Shown: positions 21,031-22,079 of the stretch, piece after piece
Position numbering within the stretch: the stretch's first letter is position 1
How the letters are laid out: each line of letters begins with the position of its first letter
Assembly: GCA_050742255.1 (NCBI GenBank)
Contig: JBOGHU010000113.1
Coordinates: 1-22,079, forward strand
Direction: 5' to 3'
Length of the DNA: 22,079 nt
From: JBOGHU01 sp050742255
GTDB taxonomy: Bacteria; Actinomycetota; Acidimicrobiia; Acidimicrobiales; CADCSY01
Translations under genes and position numbers: made by a program
Notes under the pieces: generated by a model
What the model was told of the DNA's origin: nothing
The model's input: the letters and a program-made list of their open reading frames with translations, nothing else
Databases searched by the model: none

Positions 21031-22079
21031 CTAGCCCACGGGCGGGTTGAACGGCGCCAGCAGCGTGGCCACGGTGGACGGATCGAGCACGCCCGTCTCG
21101 GGCAGTCCCACCGAGCGCTGGTAGCCGCGGAGGGCGGCGCCGGTGGACCCGTCCCAGGTGCCGGTGGCGGCGACATGGTGGCCGAACCGGGTGAGCTGGG
21201 CCTGCAGGGCGCGGACCTGCGCCGGGGGGATCTGGGCGGGAGCCATGGCGTCCCAGGCGAACTCGGGAGCAGCGGCGATCGTGTCCCAGAAGGGCTGGTC
21301 GGCGTGTTGCCAGGACCAGAACGACACCCCCGCGGCGCCGGACGCGGCGGCGGCGAGGAAGCGCCGGATCTCCTCGGGGGGAGGCGGCCCGGGACGGCCA
21401 CCCTCCAGGGCGCCGTCGTAGGCCTGGCCCACGGGCAGGACGGGCTTGGCGAAGGCTGTGGCCAGGTGGGTCACGGCTGCGGCCACGTCGGTGTCGGGCT
21501 GGCGGTTCAGCCAGTAGACCATCGGAGCGATGGCGTCGAAGCTGGCCACGACCTCGGCGTAGGGATAGCGGGCCAGCATGAGCTCGGAGGGCCGGGGGAC
21601 CACGGCGATGAGGGGGTAGCCGGTGCCGGCCGCCGCCCGTAGGCCGGCACCGTAGGCAGCGGCGCCGGCGGCGGTGAGGTTGGTGCCCTCGGCCGGCGTC
21701 TCGATGTCAGCGGCGAGGCCGTCGATGCGGTGGCCGCCTGGGGTGGTGTAGGCGATGGCGGCGGCGGCGCGGGCCACGTCGGCGGCGACGTCGTCCAGCT
21801 CGGGGAAGTCCCAGCCGTACACCCGGATGCCGGCGGCGCGTGCGGCGGGGAGGAGCTGGTCCAGGTAGGCCTGGGCGTAGAACCCCCGTTTCGACGAGCC
21901 GGTGCGGACGTAGACGTGGGTGAGGCCGGCCTCGGTCGCCCGTGCGCCCAGGGCGGCCACGTCGCCGCCCTCCACCTCGTGGGGCTCGTACAGCCACATG
22001 CCCTTCCCGAGCGGGAGGGCGCCGGCGTGGTGCAGCGGGCTGGCGTCAGCCGGGGCGGGGACCCGGCTCAGGCCGGGGA
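21031..22079 (-). CDS. Envelope hydrolase-like TIM-barrel protein with peptidoglycan-binding domain (5' end off window)
   Basis: The frame stays open from the stop at 21031 to the right edge, about 349 residues, so the true start lies outside. An ATG at 21999 is internal in my view. The 26 codons upstream have normal third-position G/C (25 of 26), and the residues LPLGKGMWLYEP across it look like the join between a secreted leader region and the domain. The barrel includes HVYVRTGS, GIRVYGWDFPE, GLAADIETP, PLIAVVPRP, IAPMVYW and GVSFWSWQ, which resembles glycoside-hydrolase-like TIM barrels. The last 60 or so residues (ALQAQLTRFGH to PSTVATLL) form a PG_binding_1 domain. Substrate unknown. 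It probably acts outside the membrane. Confidence 0.75.
   Translation of the reverse strand, partial: PGLSRVPAPADASPLHHAGALPLGKGMWLYEPHEVEGGDVAALGARATEAGLTHVYVRTGSSKRGFYAQAYLDQLLPAARAAGIRVYGWDFPELDDVAADVARAAAAIAYTTPGGHRIDGLAADIETPAEGTNLTAAGAAAYGAGLRAAAGTGYPLIAVVPRPSELMLARYPYAEVVASFDAIAPMVYWLNRQPDTDVAAAVTHLATAFAKPVLPVGQAYDGALEGGRPGPPPPEEIRRFLAAAASGAAGVSFWSWQHADQPFWDTIAAAPEFAWDAMAPAQIPPAQVRALQAQLTRFGHHVAATGTWDGSTGAALRGYQRSVGLPETGVLDPSTVATLLAPFNPPVG

Noticed and set aside
1..22079. CRISPR array, tRNA, rRNA, insertion sequence or phage attachment site
   Set aside because: No spaced direct repeats, tRNA cloverleaf, transposase motif or terminal inverted repeat was seen by reading. The only tandem repeats are those listed.

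Overview
The window is very GC-rich chromosomal DNA, roughly three quarters G+C by eye, with dense coding, many GTG starts and almost every third codon position G or C. Gene content and order point to an actinobacterium. The run pcrA, a divergent small gene, sucC-sucD, purN-purH, folD and mdh resembles the order known from Mycobacterium (uvrD1, Rv0950c, sucCD, purN-purH) and Streptomyces (sucCD, purN-purH-folD, mdh). Protein wording such as the PurN GTGTIL loop suggests a deep-branching group such as Acidimicrobiia. That placement is an inference from memory, not a search result. I see no mobile element, rRNA, tRNA or CRISPR array, and no gene-free stretch longer than about 150 bases.

Layout. 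Bases 1-2848 (+): guaB3-guaA, guanine nucleotide synthesis. Bases 2872-5821 (-): a cytochrome P450, then a separate two-gene unit made of a single-pass NLFAPDPP protein and an HTTM-domain membrane protein (gamma-carboxylase superfamily). Bases 5915-8164 (+): the UvrD/PcrA DNA helicase. Bases 8195-8698 (-): a membrane-anchored protein that looks like a Rieske fold without its cluster ligands. Bases 8751-15976 (+): sucC-sucD, purN-purH-folD, metF and icd. Bases 16006-18336 (+): lon protease. Bases 18434-19956 (+): a small multi-pass membrane protein overlapping mdh. Bases 19969-22079 (-): an SCP2-like protein, a four-helix membrane protein and an envelope hydrolase-like protein with a peptidoglycan-binding domain that runs off the window edge.

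How the genes fit together. FolD makes the 10-formyl-THF used by PurN and PurH, and the three genes are joined by 4-base stop/start overlaps. MetF draws from the same one-carbon pool. GuaA (and perhaps GuaB3) takes the purine product on to GMP. SucCD, Icd and Mdh are TCA-cycle enzymes. The central block is thus a purine/one-carbon/TCA housekeeping cluster.

Sequence-level signals. A -10-like hexamer (TAGNNT, TACGCT, CATACT or CAGTAT) lies 6-9 bases before the start codon of pcrA, purN, metF, icd, the Rieske-like gene and the SCP2-like gene, which suggests leaderless transcripts. The metF stop codon forms the first half of the icd hexamer. Convergent gene pairs end on short GC hairpins without U-tracts. 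No wholly new system is evident. The most interesting items are the HTTM/NLFAPDPP pair with its possible leader ORF, the ligand-less Rieske-like protein, and the leaderless promoter pattern.
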